Source of the DNA: Oryza sativa Japonica Group
Lineage: Eukaryota; Streptophyta; Magnoliopsida; Poales; Poaceae
DNA: 64,000 nucleotides
Direction of reading: 5' to 3'
Assembly: GCF_034140825.1 (NCBI RefSeq)
Contig: NC_089042.1
Coordinates: 28,277,501-28,341,500, forward strand
Under the pieces are notes generated by a model. The model made no database searches. It was not told the DNA's origin and worked only from the letters and a program-made list of their open reading frames with translations. The translations under genes and the position numbers were made by a program. This document shows positions 11,561 through 25,931 of this stretch, in pieces (positions within the stretch are counted from its first letter, which is position 1; every line of letters begins with the position of its first letter).

Positions 11561-14500
11561 ATGGCGGCAATCGATCTCTCCTCCCCCGCAAGATCATCGC
11601 CGGCGCCTCTCTCCCCGCGCCGCGGCTCCCTGCACCTCCTCCTCCGACGCCCGCGCCGACCCACCCTCCGCTGCTCCCTCGACGCCGCGCCAAAGTCAGT
11701 ACACTCAATTCTTCTTGCTCATCGATCACCAATCCTTCTCGCTCAAACCCCCCAAGCTCTTCTCTTCCTAACTCTTGCCTCTGCACCCGCAGGCAGGCTC
11801 AGGCTCAGGGCCCGCCCGCGGCGGTCGCGGCGGAGGAGGCGCCCACCGCGCGCAAGGAGTGCTATGGCGTCTTCTGCACCACCTACGACCTCAGGGCGGT
11901 GAGCCTCCCTCCCTCCCTCCCTCCCACCATCTGTTTGTTGAAATGTTCCCCCCTGCTATGCTCTACCTACGCCTCCCTTTCTTTGGTTGGTACCAGTACC
12001 ACACCCCAAGATTTCCCCTCCAAGCCTGCCTTGTTGTTGCTGTGCAGACTGTGATGTTGCATCAGTATTCCTTTTATTTTCATCATCTCTCTCAACTTGG
12101 AGTTCCATCACTCCACGTATACGAAGAACCATGTATTTGTGTTTCGTGTCAACTGCCCGTCAATTTCATTCCACCTGAAAGATCAAGCTTTTCACGCACA
12201 GGAAAAAAAATAAATAAAAAGATCAAGCTTTTTTGGCGCCTATGCACTTTCATACAAAGCCAACTCTAGGATCAAACACCGGCGGAAAAAAAAATGGACA
12301 CTACACTACACCTACCACTGACCTCTTATTCTGTGATTATATTTGTAATAACTTGTAAAACATTACCCCTCAATCTTAATAAGATTTATTTGGTCTTCTC
12401 TTTGGCCGACCCGCCTAAAAAAATTATGTGATGATATTCTCTGATAGGCCGATAGCTGTAAACGTGCTTTTCTGCTTTCACCGAAAACAGAACCTAGGAA
12501 TGTCCTTTACCCAAACAACTTTGTCATCAGGTCTTACCATAGTCCATACTGATATGGAGTACAATACAGTAAAAGTGTAAAATCGTCTTGACATGAGCCG
12601 GTTCTTCTGACCCAAGTTCCCTGAACTGGGGGCACCAGTCAATTCCTCACTAATTCATTTCGATGCACTACTGCCTGTTTTACTAATCTGTTTATTGTCT
12701 TTCCTGTTGAATGGAACGCAGGATGAGAAGACAAAGTCCTGGAAGAGCTTAGTGAATGTTGCTGTGTCGGGTGCAGCAGGGATGATATCAAATCATCTGC
12801 TTTTCAAAGTAAGTGCCTTACTGAAATGCGTAGGCTGGAAAGTTCCACAGATGAAGCAAATTTCCTATAGCAATGCTGACCATTTCTTTATTGTGAACGT
12901 TTGCAGCTTGCCTCTGGTGAGGTTTTTGGACCGGACCAACCAATAGCACTTAAGTTGTTGGGCTCTGAAAGATCAATACAAGCACTTGAAGGTAGATTCA
13001 TTCTTCTTCATTCGGCCTTTAGATTTCAGAGGGAACATCATTTGCTAAATTTGCAACATTAGGTGTGGCTATGGAATTGGAGGATTCACTGTATCCATTG
13101 CTAAGGGAAGTCAGCATTGGTATAGACCCTTATGTAGTCTTCGAAGATGCAGAATGGGCTCTTCTTATTGGGGCTAAGCCCAGAGGTCCTGGAATGGAGC
13201 GATCTGCCTTACTAGATATCAACGGTCAAATCTTTGCTGAACAGGTCTTCTTTTGCTTTGCTTTCCTCATTTCTTGTGGAACACACCATTGTAAACTGTG
13301 AGCAAACCTCAAAAAAGGGAAAGACCTGCCAGGAGGCACTATAAAATTTCCATCCTCTGACTAACTATAGGATTCATTTGCATATATAGAACGTGCTAGA
13401 AACCTCTACTAGCAATTTGCTAGTAGCAAATAAGTTTTATCTTTATTATGCTCTAAAATTCTGATTGTATCAGGGGAAAGCACTTAACTCCGTGGCATCT
13501 CGGAATGTGAAGGTCATAGTTGTCGGGAACCCCTGTAACACTAAGTATGGAATTTTTTTATGTTTTCTAAGTGTGTCATTATTTTATACTATTATCATGT
13601 TTGAATTAAGTTTTTTTTAAACTTTTGTAGTGCATTGATTTGCTTAAAGAATGCTCCCAACATACCAGCAAAAAACTTTCATGCATTGACGAGGTTGGAT
13701 GAAAATAGAGCCAAGTGCCAGGTACTTGACGTTAAATCGTAGTATTTGTGATGTATTTTTGTGGTTTTATTTCAAACAAATAATTGGACTTGTTTTTTGT
13801 AGCTGGCACTAAAAGCGGGTGTATTTTATGACAAAGTATCAAATATGACTATTTGGGGGAACCACTCAACAACTCAGGTGAAGATATGATTAGATATTAC
13901 TGGCTTTCTATTGTAATACTTCCAATTATTGTACCTTTCTGTGGGGTACTTTTGTTTATTCTTATTACTGATGATTTGCTCTGAGTAGGTTCCTGATTTT
14001 TTGAATGCTAAAATTAACGGGAGACCAGTGAAAGAAGTCATTAAAGACACAAAGTGGTTAGAAGATGAATTCACCAAAACAGTTCAAAAGGTAAGCCCGG
14101 AGTGTATGCCCTACATCAATTTATAACTGAATTGATGTTTACTTTGTTCGCTTCATTCCTATGTTTCAACAGCGTGGAGGAGTACTCATACAAAAATGGG
14201 GCAGATCTTCAGCTGCATCAACCGCCGTTTCCATCGTGGATGCTATTAGGTCCCTTGTAAATCCTACCCCAGAAGGCGATTGGTTCTCTACTGGGGTAAA
14301 ATTCGAGACTTTTGGTTGCTAATTGTTTCTTTAATATTATTATGGCTCTCAACCAAAAGCAATGGTAAAACATAGGTTTATACGACTGGAAATCCTTATG
14401 GCATAGCAGAGGACATCGTGTTCAGTATGCCATGCAGGTCAAAGGTGTGTTTTCGTATTCACATTCTCCCTGCTTTTTCTTCCTGAGGATCAGTCGATCG

Positions 14501-14921
14501 CCATTGTGAATTTGTGATAAGCAAATTACGTGCTTCATACAGGGTGATGGTGACTACGAACTAGTTAAAGATGTGGCAATGGACGATTTCCTCTGGGAAC
14601 GGATAAAAAAGGTTTGATCTATAGGCGTCGATGTTTTGTACAATATTCTGCTAGAATTGCAAGCAGCATACAGGTTTTTGAAGTTATCAACCTTATTATA
14701 ATTCTTTCAGAGTGAAGCTGAATTGCTCGCCGAGAAAAGATGCGTTGCCCATCTTACTGGAGAGGTAAGTAAAGTGGTCATGAAAAATAATTAGCTCAGT
14801 AAGACAACAGGAAAACCAAACTCTACTGAACGAGTGACTGACTGCGTCTGTTTTTGCCATGATGCAGGGCAATGCATTTTGTGATCTTCCCGGAGACACC
14901 ATGCTTCCAGGAGAAATGTAG
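11561..14921 (+). CDS. NADP-MDH: Chloroplast NADP-dependent malate dehydrogenase (14 exons, 433 aa)
   Basis: The exons are 11561-11694, 11793-11898, 12722-12808, 12907-12991, 13063-13244, 13474-13544, 13631-13721, 13803-13877, 13989-14090, 14173-14295, 14376-14444, 14543-14611, 14711-14764 and 14868-14921. Every intron is GT-AG and the frame closes on 434 codons. The N-terminal 55 or so residues are a Ser/Arg/Pro-rich transit peptide. The core shows the nucleotide-binding [15 protein letters not shown] segment, the catalytic-region [10 protein letters not shown] and the [10 protein letters not shown] segment. Both thioredoxin-controlled cysteine pairs are present: Cys68/Cys73 in the N-terminal extension and Cys409/Cys421 in the C-terminal one, 12 residues apart as in sorghum. 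The enzyme reduces oxaloacetate to malate with NADPH in the stroma and feeds the malate valve. It is active only when reduced in light. The ending MLPGEM replaces the usual GEV. Confidence 0.97.
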
Positions 14922-15758
14922 AATCATTGTTGCGGTAACCCTGGCTTGTGTTATTTCACAGGGGTTTTCGACGGAAACACACACACACAAACTACTAGTA
15001 GCTGAGAGAAACAACTGCTTGCAGATTACTTGCAGCAGTTATTTATACGTATGTATAATAAGTATTTATTTAATAAGGATGCCACAGAAATTTCAACTAT
15101 GTTGCCGAGTTTGTACACTATAATACAATCAACCAAATGCAATGCGGCTGATCGTATAGCATATACTTCTGGATTTTCCCAGTTTTGCAAAGGAAAAGAT
15201 CCTCGAGTTTTATTCCAGGCAAGAGCATAAGTAAACACACAAATATATAGCGACAAGGACTTTCTTCAGTAACAGAATTTACCACCAGATGCCTGCGACC
15301 GACAAATACAACACAGCGTTTTCTACATAGTAATCTTTCCTTCTCATTCAAAAACCTGCAACACCGCAACAGTCATAAGGGCAAATGCACCCTCGTTCAA
15401 TTCATTGCAGATTTGGGGAATATTTACAGCACTCTGCAGTTTGCACTAGCACCGCCCATGCCAACCAGAAACATGAATATGAATAGTAGCACCATCATGA
15501 ACTGATAATAATCAATTCGCGCTTACTACTACGAATAGCACCTGAGGAATTCATACATACACTACTAGCTCTCTCGAGCTGCAAAACGGTACTGCTAGTG
15601 CTATAGTTAAACAGCCTCAGCCCTTGTTCAACACATGGAGGTCATGTAATGTCATGCAGTGCAATACATTAAGCCAGCAGCAGGAGGTCCCTAGTTTGCC
15701 TCAAATACAGATAGGATTACCTAACGTCATGTTCTTAACGTCTCCAATACCAGCAGGC
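14922..15758. other. Convergent intergenic region between NADP-MDH and the NAC gene
   Basis: Both neighbours end here, so the roughly 840 bases hold their two 3' UTRs. The sequence is AT-rich with only short non-conserved frames. No transposon boundary or RNA gene was recognised. Confidence 0.45.
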
Positions 15759-18700
15759 CTACTTGCCATAGATGCACATGCCCACCTCGTAGCTCACCAA
15801 GAGCATTATTGCTGAAAAGAAGAAGAGGCAGAAGCCACCACGCAGTACTGCGGTTATTGTGTTGCAGCCAAAGTGTACACGGGTATCAGGCTCAAAACCT
15901 GCCGAGAAGAGCAGCTCCATGCCTTCATCCTTCTCAAGGGACCACTTATCTTGAGAATCAGGAGTTAAACTTCCTATGCTGATTACTTCAGCAGAGACAC
16001 GGATAGTGTTGTGATGAGCTCCAGAAATAGGAGCCAAGGATTTGCGAAGGCTAGCTGGGAACTCTGCTGCTGCAAAAGCAGGGGGAGCAGAGATTGAATC
16101 CAGTATCTTTACAAAACGCTTCCCGATCAGACTACTCTTGGTCTGGGAATCTGTGGAATATAGTACAAACACTTGTCAATAATGTTCAATTACAGGTACA
16201 AGTTAATGGCCAGGCAATGAGAAATCACATGCCAATTGTGTGTAACACTGCACTGATTGAGCAAGATAAGAGTGTCTCCACAAAAATGATCTAGTAATAC
16301 TTAAATCTTGCTCAATCAGGACAAGTAAATACAACAATGAACAATTCCTCATTGCAAAAAAAAAAAGATTAATTATTAGTGGCCCAAAAAGTGCTGAGAA
16401 TGCTCTTTTTCCATGATGGATCAGCACTAAAGAGCAGGAAATAATAATTGACCTATGGTACTTCTCCATAGTAATATTACCTGGTAAAACAACATAATTT
16501 AACTGACTACCCGCTTCAGGTAACCTAGCAGATGATGGGGCACCAACTACAAAATTAGGTTCTAAAACCTTTTGAGTTGGACTATATGTATAGGTTGAAT
16601 TGTTGACCTGTAAAAGTAGAAAATTATGGGTGATTTCCAGTAAACACATCAATGGCGTGCACAAAATGCAACAAGTTCATCGCTTGATGCAAATGACTGT
16701 ACCTCTTGAGTAAGGACTGGCCCACTAAAAGCATGGGAACTGCTACCAGCTGATGGCTGTACTGAGCTCAGAAGATCATTAAACAAGTTATCATCCATCG
16801 CATCATAGTACGGCATACCATCGTCCACCATGTCAATACCAGATAGATTGGTCGATGGGGAGCCAAGAAATCCATTGAGCTGTCTAAAACCATCATCACA
16901 CATTGAAGAATCAAAGGGTGCATCATAGAACATTAGACAATCTTCCTCTGGCTTAGCTAAATTTGTTATAGATGAATGTGGGGGATCAGAGATAGTTGAA
17001 CCCATATGAGAGTCTTCTTGCAGTGACTGTAACAACTGTTCCAATTCTTCTGGCTGGAATATCTGTTCACCAGCTAAGGGAGAAAATTCATTGCTAGCCC
17101 CATTCACAGCCTCCATGGAATCAGTTGATTTCCAGGGCCAACCATCAGAAGGCCAGATGGTGGATTCATTGGCTAAAGGATTCTCCAAATCTGCAATATC
17201 TGCAAAATCCTTCAGTTCTAGGAATCCATCATTGGGGCTAGATATATTAAAAAGGTCTCCAGCATTGGCACTAGAAAACATATTTTCATTAAGCACTAGG
17301 CCATTTTGCTCCACAGGCTCAACATGGTGAAGAAAGTTAGACCCAAGGTTTTGGTCACTTAAAATGTCCCCTGAATTTCCATCCACGTCTTCAGAATGGT
17401 TGCTGTTGTTTGAATTGTCAGAAACTGGCAAGGCAATGGTACCATTCTCATTTTGATCAACCAAGTTCTGAAAAAAAAAAGGAAATGACAGCATATTAGA
17501 ACAATCGACACAGAGGCAGATATATACTGGATAAAGAAACTGATAAACTGAGACATGAAAAAACAAAAATCACCTGCAGAACAAAACTCATACAAAAAAG
17601 GAAGTCTTGTGTGGACGAACAATACGCTCCTCTTTTACTAGAGAAAATAGGTTCATTTTACCAAGACCAATTTGTTGAACAAGTTATAACAATATATGTT
17701 TTAGGGGTCTCAGAAGTTGGTAATATACAATGAAGACATAGATAGGCAGCACAAAAAATCCAACCTTTTAATGCTCATAGACATGGATACTATGATATCA
17801 TGACTCTTGTGGGTCGTGATCTCATATTACTTGCTACCTAGTCCTGAGAGATATGAAGATGTACATCAAAAGTGAATACATGTCAGCATCCACAGTACAT
17901 AGCACGGCATACAAATTCATCATTACAGGTTGTCTAAAGGGCAATGCTGAAGAAAATCCAGCGTTCCTTTTCTGAGAGAGATAGATGGTTAATCAATGTA
18001 TACGATCATAAACACAACATACCACAAAAGGCCATGTTCAATAAAAAAAATAACTTAATCGTACAAAAGGCGCCATCAACAATTACTATTTGACAGTTTG
18101 GTAGGAAAAATGTCAAGTATTGATATGGAAGAATGACTGGAATAAACTACACATATAGAAGCAGTCCTGAAATTGATTGGTATGCATTTCAGCATCTGAT
18201 GTTAAAAGGTGCTAGATTTGTACTAGAACGGTGAGAAAACAGAAAGCGTGCGATTTGAAACTGTACCTGAACGAGGTCACTCATCTGGAGATAGCCCTTC
18301 TCCATAGCACCAGAAATTTCCTTTTCCTGGTCATCAGAGTTGTCCTTCTCCTCCACCGGTAGCAAACCAACATCCTCGTCATCCTCCTCCCACTCCTCCT
18401 CAACAAAAGGAGCTCCGTACTGAGCCCCGTTCTGTGGACCTGGGCCGGCTTTCTGGAAGATACGGCACACGACGAATGAATCCTGTACACATATAGGTCT
18501 CAAAATCAGCATCATGGCATCGCATTATCAGCAGCAGAATAATCAACAAATTGAGGCCGTAGCGGCAGTAAACATGCCTACGTACTAGTAGTAATCTAGC
18601 AATCAGGCAGGAGCGCTGTTGGGGACGGGCAAATCAGTGACTAGCAGTTCAGTGAGTTATCAAACACTTTGTTTTGTTTCCCCGAAACAGTGTAGGGGGA

Positions 18701-19456
18701 AACATATTTTTTTAAAAAAAAAATATCTAAGAGAGACCATAGCTAGCAAAATCATGGATTTAATAACTCGAGCACCAATTCGTTAATATACATAGTGCGA
18801 GAAAGAAAACTGTAATCTGAAACATGGGTTATCAATCAATCAATCATAGATGGGCAGGTAAGGGTAAGATAGAAAGAGAAATGGAGGGATACATATGGCG
18901 AGAAATAGAAATATAATCTGAAACATGGGTCAATCTGATACATGAGCAGGTAAGGTAAGGGTAAGATAGGAAGGGATGGGGGGACCTGTGGTGGGATGGT
19001 GGTTTGGCCGTCGAGGCGGTACTCGTGCATGACCCAGTTGGTGCGCTCGCCCTTGGGGGCGCGGCCGGCGTGGAAGACGAGGGTCTTCTTCATGCCGACG
19101 GTGGTGGGGCCGTTGCGGACCTCCCTGTCCTTGCCGGTGGTCTTCCAGTAGCCGCCGGCGGTGGCGCGGTTGGTGCGGGCGCGGTTGGCGTGCTTGCGGT
19201 CGAGGCGGCTGAAGAAGTACCACTGGGAGTCGCGGCTGCGGAGGCGGGAGCGGGCGGGGAGGTCCCATGGCTCCACCTTGTACAGGTCCACCTCCGCGAT
19301 GGCGTCCACCTTGAGCGGCCGCCCATGGACCTTCCGCTTCAGGTAGTAGGACACCAGCTCCTCATCCGTCGGGTGGAACCGGAATCCCGGTGCGAGGGAG
19401 GTGGCCTCGGCCGCCGCCGGGGGAGCGGAGGAGGACGACGACGAGGGGTGGCTCAT
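15759..19456 (-). CDS. Membrane-tethered NAC transcription factor (NTL type), 5 exons, about 656 aa
   Basis: In transcript order the exons are 19456-18986, 18482-18267, 17467-16703, 16607-16481 and 16150-15759, all GT-AG and in frame. Residues about 20-165 form a complete NAC domain: [19 protein letters not shown], the [11 protein letters not shown] block, [25 protein letters not shown] and the exon-2 start [10 protein letters not shown]. The long middle is acidic and Ser/Asn-rich, consistent with an activation region. The protein ends in a Cys/Phe/Leu hydrophobic helix ([19 protein letters not shown]) followed by a seven-residue tail, so it is probably anchored in the ER or plasma membrane. 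Such factors are released by proteolysis or alternative splicing under stress. An in-frame ATG 28 codons upstream (19540) could add residues; I chose the Met just before the Ser run. I do not assign an ONAC number. Confidence 0.93.
16253..16319. repeat. Perfect 15-bp inverted repeat inside a NAC intron
   Basis: CTGATTGAGCAAGAT (16253-16267) is the exact complement of ATCTTGCTCAATCAG (16305-16319), with a 37-base loop. It lies in the intron between exons 4 and 5 and could form a small hairpin. It may be the remnant of a tiny MITE. Confidence 0.6.
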
Positions 19457-19990
19457 GTGCCCTAGATTGGGATTGGGGTTGAGATTTGGGGAAAGTTTGC
19501 CTTCCCCCTTGGTTTTTGGGGAAGAAACGAAACGCAGCAAGGAAGGAGATGAGGATGGCTTGGGCTATAAGAAAGGACGGGGGCATTTTCGGAATCCCAC
19601 TCGCTACTCCTTTCTTCCTTGGAAACTCTTCTTCTTGCACTTTCCCTCCCCACTCCCTACATTTTCCCCTTTTTCCGTTTCACTATCGTGTCCAGGTCCA
19701 TTCCCAACTTTTAGACTCTACTCCCGTACGATGATTAATTATATTAGTTAAAAATTTTAAAAATAAATTAATATAATTTTTAAAGCCACTTTCTTATATA
19801 ATTCTTTTTAGAAAAATATAATGTTTAAATTTTGAGAAACATACATGCGGAAAATAAGATAGTAGAAGTTGAGAAAGTGTATTGTCAAACGAAGTCTTAG
19901 TAGTTTGTTTGTTACTAATATAGAGATGGACGCACACACAAGGTAATTTTCCAAGTCAACTTTTTCTTGCTTGATGCGGTGCAAATCTCT
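19457..19990 (-). promoter_or_regulatory. 5' UTR and promoter side of the NAC gene
   Basis: The sequence just upstream of the NAC start is CT-rich on the coding strand up to about 19690 and then abruptly AT-rich. No clear TATA box was fixed. Confidence 0.35.
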
Positions 19991-20332
19991 GGCCGTGTTT
20001 AGATTCTAACTTTTTTCTTCAAACTTTCAACTTTTCCATCACATCAAATATTTAGACACATGTATGGAGCATCAAATGTGGACCGAAAAAAACCAATTGC
20101 ACAGTCCGACTGTAAATCGCGAGACGAATCTTTTGAGCCTAATTACGCCATGATTTCACAATGTGGTGCTACAGTAAACATTTACTAATGACGGGTTAAT
20201 TAGGCTTAATAGATTCGTCTCACAGTTTATAGGCGGAATCTGTAATTTATTTTGTTATTAGTCTACGTTTAATACTTTAAATATGTGTCCATATACTTAA
20301 AATAAATTTTGGTACACGAACTAAACACAGCC
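19991..20332. mobile_element. MITE with GGCCGTGTTTAG termini
   Basis: The left end GGCCGTGTTTAG is mirrored by CTAAACACAGCC at the right. The interior carries the very common rice block with CGCGAGACGAATCTTTTGAG and TAATTACGCCATGATT. It is a Tourist/PIF-Harbinger-style element of about 340 bp. The target duplication is not clean. Confidence 0.7.
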
Positions 20333-20943
20333 TTTGTTTCAGCATAACAAAACGTCTGAGCTGAAAGCCTTGACAGTCAAATTGCAAACTGTGGTGGCAA
20401 CCCTGAGATCTTCCAGGACAGGAGCAGGGTGATCTAGCTAGTTTCGGGATGTTGTTTTGCTCAACTTATCAGTGAAGTATATAGGTTAGCTAGTTTCTCT
20501 GTTCTTTGTCCATGCTATAGTTGATCTGTTATCGTTGAGTTGTGCTCCCGCGTGGGCGCCTTCTGGTCTGGTATGACCAAGGCGTCTTTACACCCCCTAA
20601 CCTTGTTAACCCCAACAGAACCTGCCATGATGTTTTTCTATTAAAAAAACCGAGTCATATGATTTTTTTTTAAAAAATAATTTATCCATATAATCAAGTA
20701 ACTAATTCATTCAATAATCTAAATCAAACGAGACCTCAAAATGTATATAATCGAGATAACATTTTCATTCAGGTGCATTGTGATGTTTGATCACATAAAA
20801 AATACAGTATATATATATAACAACTAGACTAAAATATTGGTGATATGAACCTTATGGCAATATACTTATATGTGTATGGAGGGACAGGACATATACTATA
20901 TGTCTGTTTCATGTGTCGTAGGAACAATGGAACACGCGTGAGT
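20333..20943. other. Intergenic stretch, nothing recognised
   Basis: AT-rich sequence with no conserved frame. It leads into the CT/TA microsatellite. Confidence 0.4.
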
Positions 20944-20958
20944 GTCTCTCTCTCTCTC

Positions 20959-21020
<62 letters not shown>
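20944..21020. repeat. Compound (TC)n-(TA)n microsatellite
   Basis: A run of TC dinucleotides, interrupted once by GC, passes directly into a run of TA dinucleotides. Confidence 0.95.
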
Positions 21021-21022
<2 letters not shown>

Positions 21023-21397
21023 TAAATTAACTGGTGCTACATGGAGTATGGGCTCCAAGATTTAAATTGAGTATATATCCAATTTGAATGAGTATGAATT
21101 TTTTTTAAATGTTTAGATATGAACATTAACTTCTTTACTAACAAGTTCAAACAAGTTTGAACTGAGTTTGAACTTTTTTTTGTTAGATTTTGGTTCTAGG
21201 TATATAACATCCAAACATATAATTCGTTAGGTATGTAATAATGAATTGTGAAATAAAGTTGAGTTTGAGTTGTTTTGTTGTTAGGTATTTGTATGAATCA
21301 AATTCATATACCTAGATATCTACTTACAATTTGTAAATTTTTAAATTTTGAGAGAATTTGTGTGTTTGATGTCTTGGAGCCTGGGCACAATGGAGTC

Positions 21398-22625
<1,228 letters not shown>

Positions 22626-23023
22626 GGGTAGTCCTAACCCATAATGTCCATAAGCAGTGTCTATGGTACCATGTCAATAAGACATCACAATAGAAACTAC
22701 ACTCTACAACTTATGGTTTCTTAAAGTGGGCCATTAATAAATACATCATCTCTCTTCTCTACCAATTATATTTATTCTTCATCTTCTCTACCAATTATAT
22801 TTATTCTTCATCTATTATGAAGACATTATTCTCCCCCAATGCAAAACTTGATAGTATCTAGTGCATAGGTTCTCGTGTTGAAGCTGTGTCTTGCATGAGA
22901 CATAGTTTCTTCCTCTCTTCACTCTCTCTCTTAATTAATATAGTGTCACATAAGCTAAAAATCCTACATGGCAATGTAGTTAATGCTATAGACACCATCC
23001 TAATTGAAGGGTTGGGACTACCC
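22626..23023. mobile_element. Tourist-like MITE
   Basis: The termini GGGTAGTCCTAACCCA and GGGTTGGGACTACCC are inverted repeats, with TTA duplications immediately outside (22623-22625 and 23024-23026). The interior contains a 30-bp tandem duplication around 22752-22811 (CTTCTCTACCAATTATATTT unit). Confidence 0.8.
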
Positions 23024-23026
23024 TTA

Positions 23027-23345
23027 GAGCAGGTACAATAGCAAACTATAAGCAAGCTATGCACACATATCGAGGAGATAAAGGAGGAGAGATAAGGCCA
23101 TTCTCAACCCAAGAAACTAAACATAGTTTCTATAAACTTCACATCATCAAGAAACTAGTACTAGACACTACTCTTCTAATACAAACACTACTATTCCATA
23201 CTTAAATTTAATGCTACTTATCTCATATGATATCTTGGATGTTGTGTAGAAACTATGTTTCATGCAAGACATGGTTTCTTTCTCTTTCCTCATTTATTAA
23301 CTAGATCATATTCCCCATGTTTTGCTTCAGAAAGTACTAAGAAAT
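23027..23345. mobile_element. Decayed MITE cluster next to the 22626 element
   Basis: It begins GAGCAGGTACAATAGC, a terminus seen in rice MITEs and again near 56522. From 23095 it resembles the interior of the 22626-23023 element (CAAGACATGGTTTCTT against GAGACATAGTTTCTT). No clean right end is visible, so it is probably nested or truncated. Confidence 0.4.
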
Positions 23346-24437
23346 CTTTAATATGTTCTTTGAACAATCGAGCAAGAAGTGAATAGGAGATTAGTTATTA
23401 CCATCAAATGAAATTGTTTTGCCAAGACATGTTTGAAGAAAAATAAATTTAATAGGCTCTCTAGGAGATTGTAAATAAAATATTAGGTTGTTGGTCAAGA
23501 TTTACATCGCAGGAAGCAGAAGGTAGGAAAAGATATGAAAAGCTAGAGTTACTAATCATGAAACAAATTCTTAAATAATACCCTCTGCTTTGATATGGAA
23601 TATATGGATAGATATATGTTAAGTATTATAAATATTATAGATAAATATGTTTACATGTTGATTTTTTAGAATATACTATATGCTTGCATGAGCTTTTGAT
23701 AAATAATTATTGTTAGTGGATAATGATATGACATGCTTTCCTATTGAGTTTTAGATTTAATGGGCTAATAATTTTATAGTATGTATTTATAGAATGCATA
23801 GATTAATGAGGAACGAAATGATACAGCCATACAGCCATACAGGGCTAGCGAATCAAGCACATTATCTCTGCCTTGACATGTATTGGGCTGCTGGGCCAGA
23901 TGTCAGCTCCTTAATCTCGCTCGGCCCATTAATTTCCACTTCCCCGCTCATGTTTTTTCTCTGGCGGCAGAACCACGTACGGTTCCAGGCCGGATCATCT
24001 CTCGGTAGTGTTTTTTTTTTTAAAAAATGTATAATTCCTTAGCGATTGTGTTCTAAACACACTAGCTTCTAGGTTATCTGTAAATATGATGTATAATTTT
24101 TTAAAAACACGGTACAAAATGAACATGCTCTTATATATATACACGTGCACATGTAGCTTAAGCTAGGAACACACCTACGCAAATACGCATATAACACATT
24201 CAAGCGCGACTGTATATACATACTCCACATTTGTTGTTGGTTGTCCATATCCTGCCTACACATCAAGATCAGCAAACACAATCGAATATCATGTGACCAT
24301 ACATATCTATACTCAAACAGTCAATTACTCGGGAGAATTAATTGAAGAAGGGATTTAAAAGGAGAGATGCTAAGACGATTCAAACTATACATCATGAATG
24401 GGAGGTATGGAACTATAGGACAACCGACAACCATTTA
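23346..24437. other. Intergenic stretch, nothing recognised
   Basis: AT-rich sequence with only short frames. A small (TACAGCCA) duplication lies near 23820. Confidence 0.35.
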
Positions 24438-24694
24438 CTCCCTCTATCCCATAATATAAGTCAAACTTGACACGGTCTACAAAACTAATCTTTGTCTTAT
24501 AATTTCTCATATATTATAAACTTTGTAGTAACAAAATTATAACCATATGAAATGAAAGTAAATTCAAATGTCAATCCAATGATATAATTTTTAGCAAGTA
24601 AAATTTAATTCATATTGTACTAAATGTTGGTCAAAATGTTTTGGAGGTTAAATCTTGGAATGCATGAACGTCTTAGATTATGAGATGGAGGGAG
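24438..24694. mobile_element. Stowaway-like MITE
   Basis: The ends CTCCCTCTATCCCATAAT and ATTATGAGATGGAGGGAG are inverted, and TA lies on both sides. The 257-bp interior is AT-rich and non-coding. Confidence 0.85.
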
Positions 24695-25931
24695 TACAAC
24701 TGTCGTAGCGTGACGGTTAGGACAACAAGGCCAGCCAAACACACTCTATATCCATCTTGAATAGCACCATTGTTTCCTTTTGACTTAACAAGTTATTTTC
24801 GTTTGATGCCAAAATATTCCCTACTAAAATGTGTTTAGGTTTTAGCATTGCCAACATTTTGATATGGTAGCAAACCAAACAAACCCAATATTTTGGATAC
24901 CTCATCATTGCATTTTATAATTAAAAAGTTGTAAAAAAAATTAAAACAATACTCTGTCCGCATTCTAGCGTTCAATTATTTTTACCAAGATATTTGCCAT
25001 TCTCACATTCAAAGCACTTTTAGATGCTGCCCTTTCTCCTTAACCTTTCATCAATGTAATCACAACTTAATTTCATTGGCTCATAAAAAACAATCAAAGT
25101 TAGTGGGCTAATGGCTACTTTGAGAAAATAATTAGGGTGTAAATATAGTGAGGGTGACAATATAATTTACACATCTCATTTGTTTGTGTGAGATTTGATA
25201 TAATGATAAGTAATTTGAAACTGAGGGATTATATAAAAGTGTTTTACATGATAAATCTATTAATATTAATTACACATAATAAATCATAACATTTTTGCAT
25301 CCATTAATGTTTTGAGGTTTGACTACATATAATCTAGGAAATCTCATTTATTTGATAATGGAGGTGGTAGTATATATAAAGCATGCATATTCTACCTAGG
25401 TAGCTTGCCCCCAATTAACCAATTGCAAATCAATATATACCATACCTTAGTTCAATTTCTAGTTAAATATATCCCCATATCCGTTACTTGGGAACTTAGG
25501 ATGATGATCTTCTGTTCCATCTCTCTCGATCTTTGCATGGACCCTAGAAGTTAATTGCAAGACAAGACAAACAGGAGTATTACATTATTTACCATGCATA
25601 ACCATCTTGATTATTGGAGTAGTATATCATGCATTCATTATTACCAAGACAGTTTGTAATAAACCTTAGTATTATATTGTAAAGCTAAAGCCCCTAGCTA
25701 GTTAGCTAATACAGTATATATTCATCACACATCTCATAAGCTAATGTATAGAACTAACTGATAAACTGCCTGAAATTGCTGCCCTGATCGATTTCCAAAT
25801 TAACATGTGTGTTCCAATTAGCATTGTCATGCTAATTTAACTAGCCATGCAGTACTGGATTGAATCTTTCATGGACATATATATGCAGCAGGTGATGGCA
25901 ACAATACAATCACAGTTAGTTAGTAAGGTCG
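24695..25931. other. Intergenic stretch including the 3' flank of the C2H2 gene
   Basis: AT-rich and gene-free as far as can be seen. The last few hundred bases should hold the 3' UTR of the minus-strand zinc-finger gene. Confidence 0.4.

Noticed and set aside
22752-22811. Possible CRISPR-like or minisatellite array
   Set aside because: Only two copies of a 30-bp unit inside a MITE; simple tandem duplication in a plant genome.
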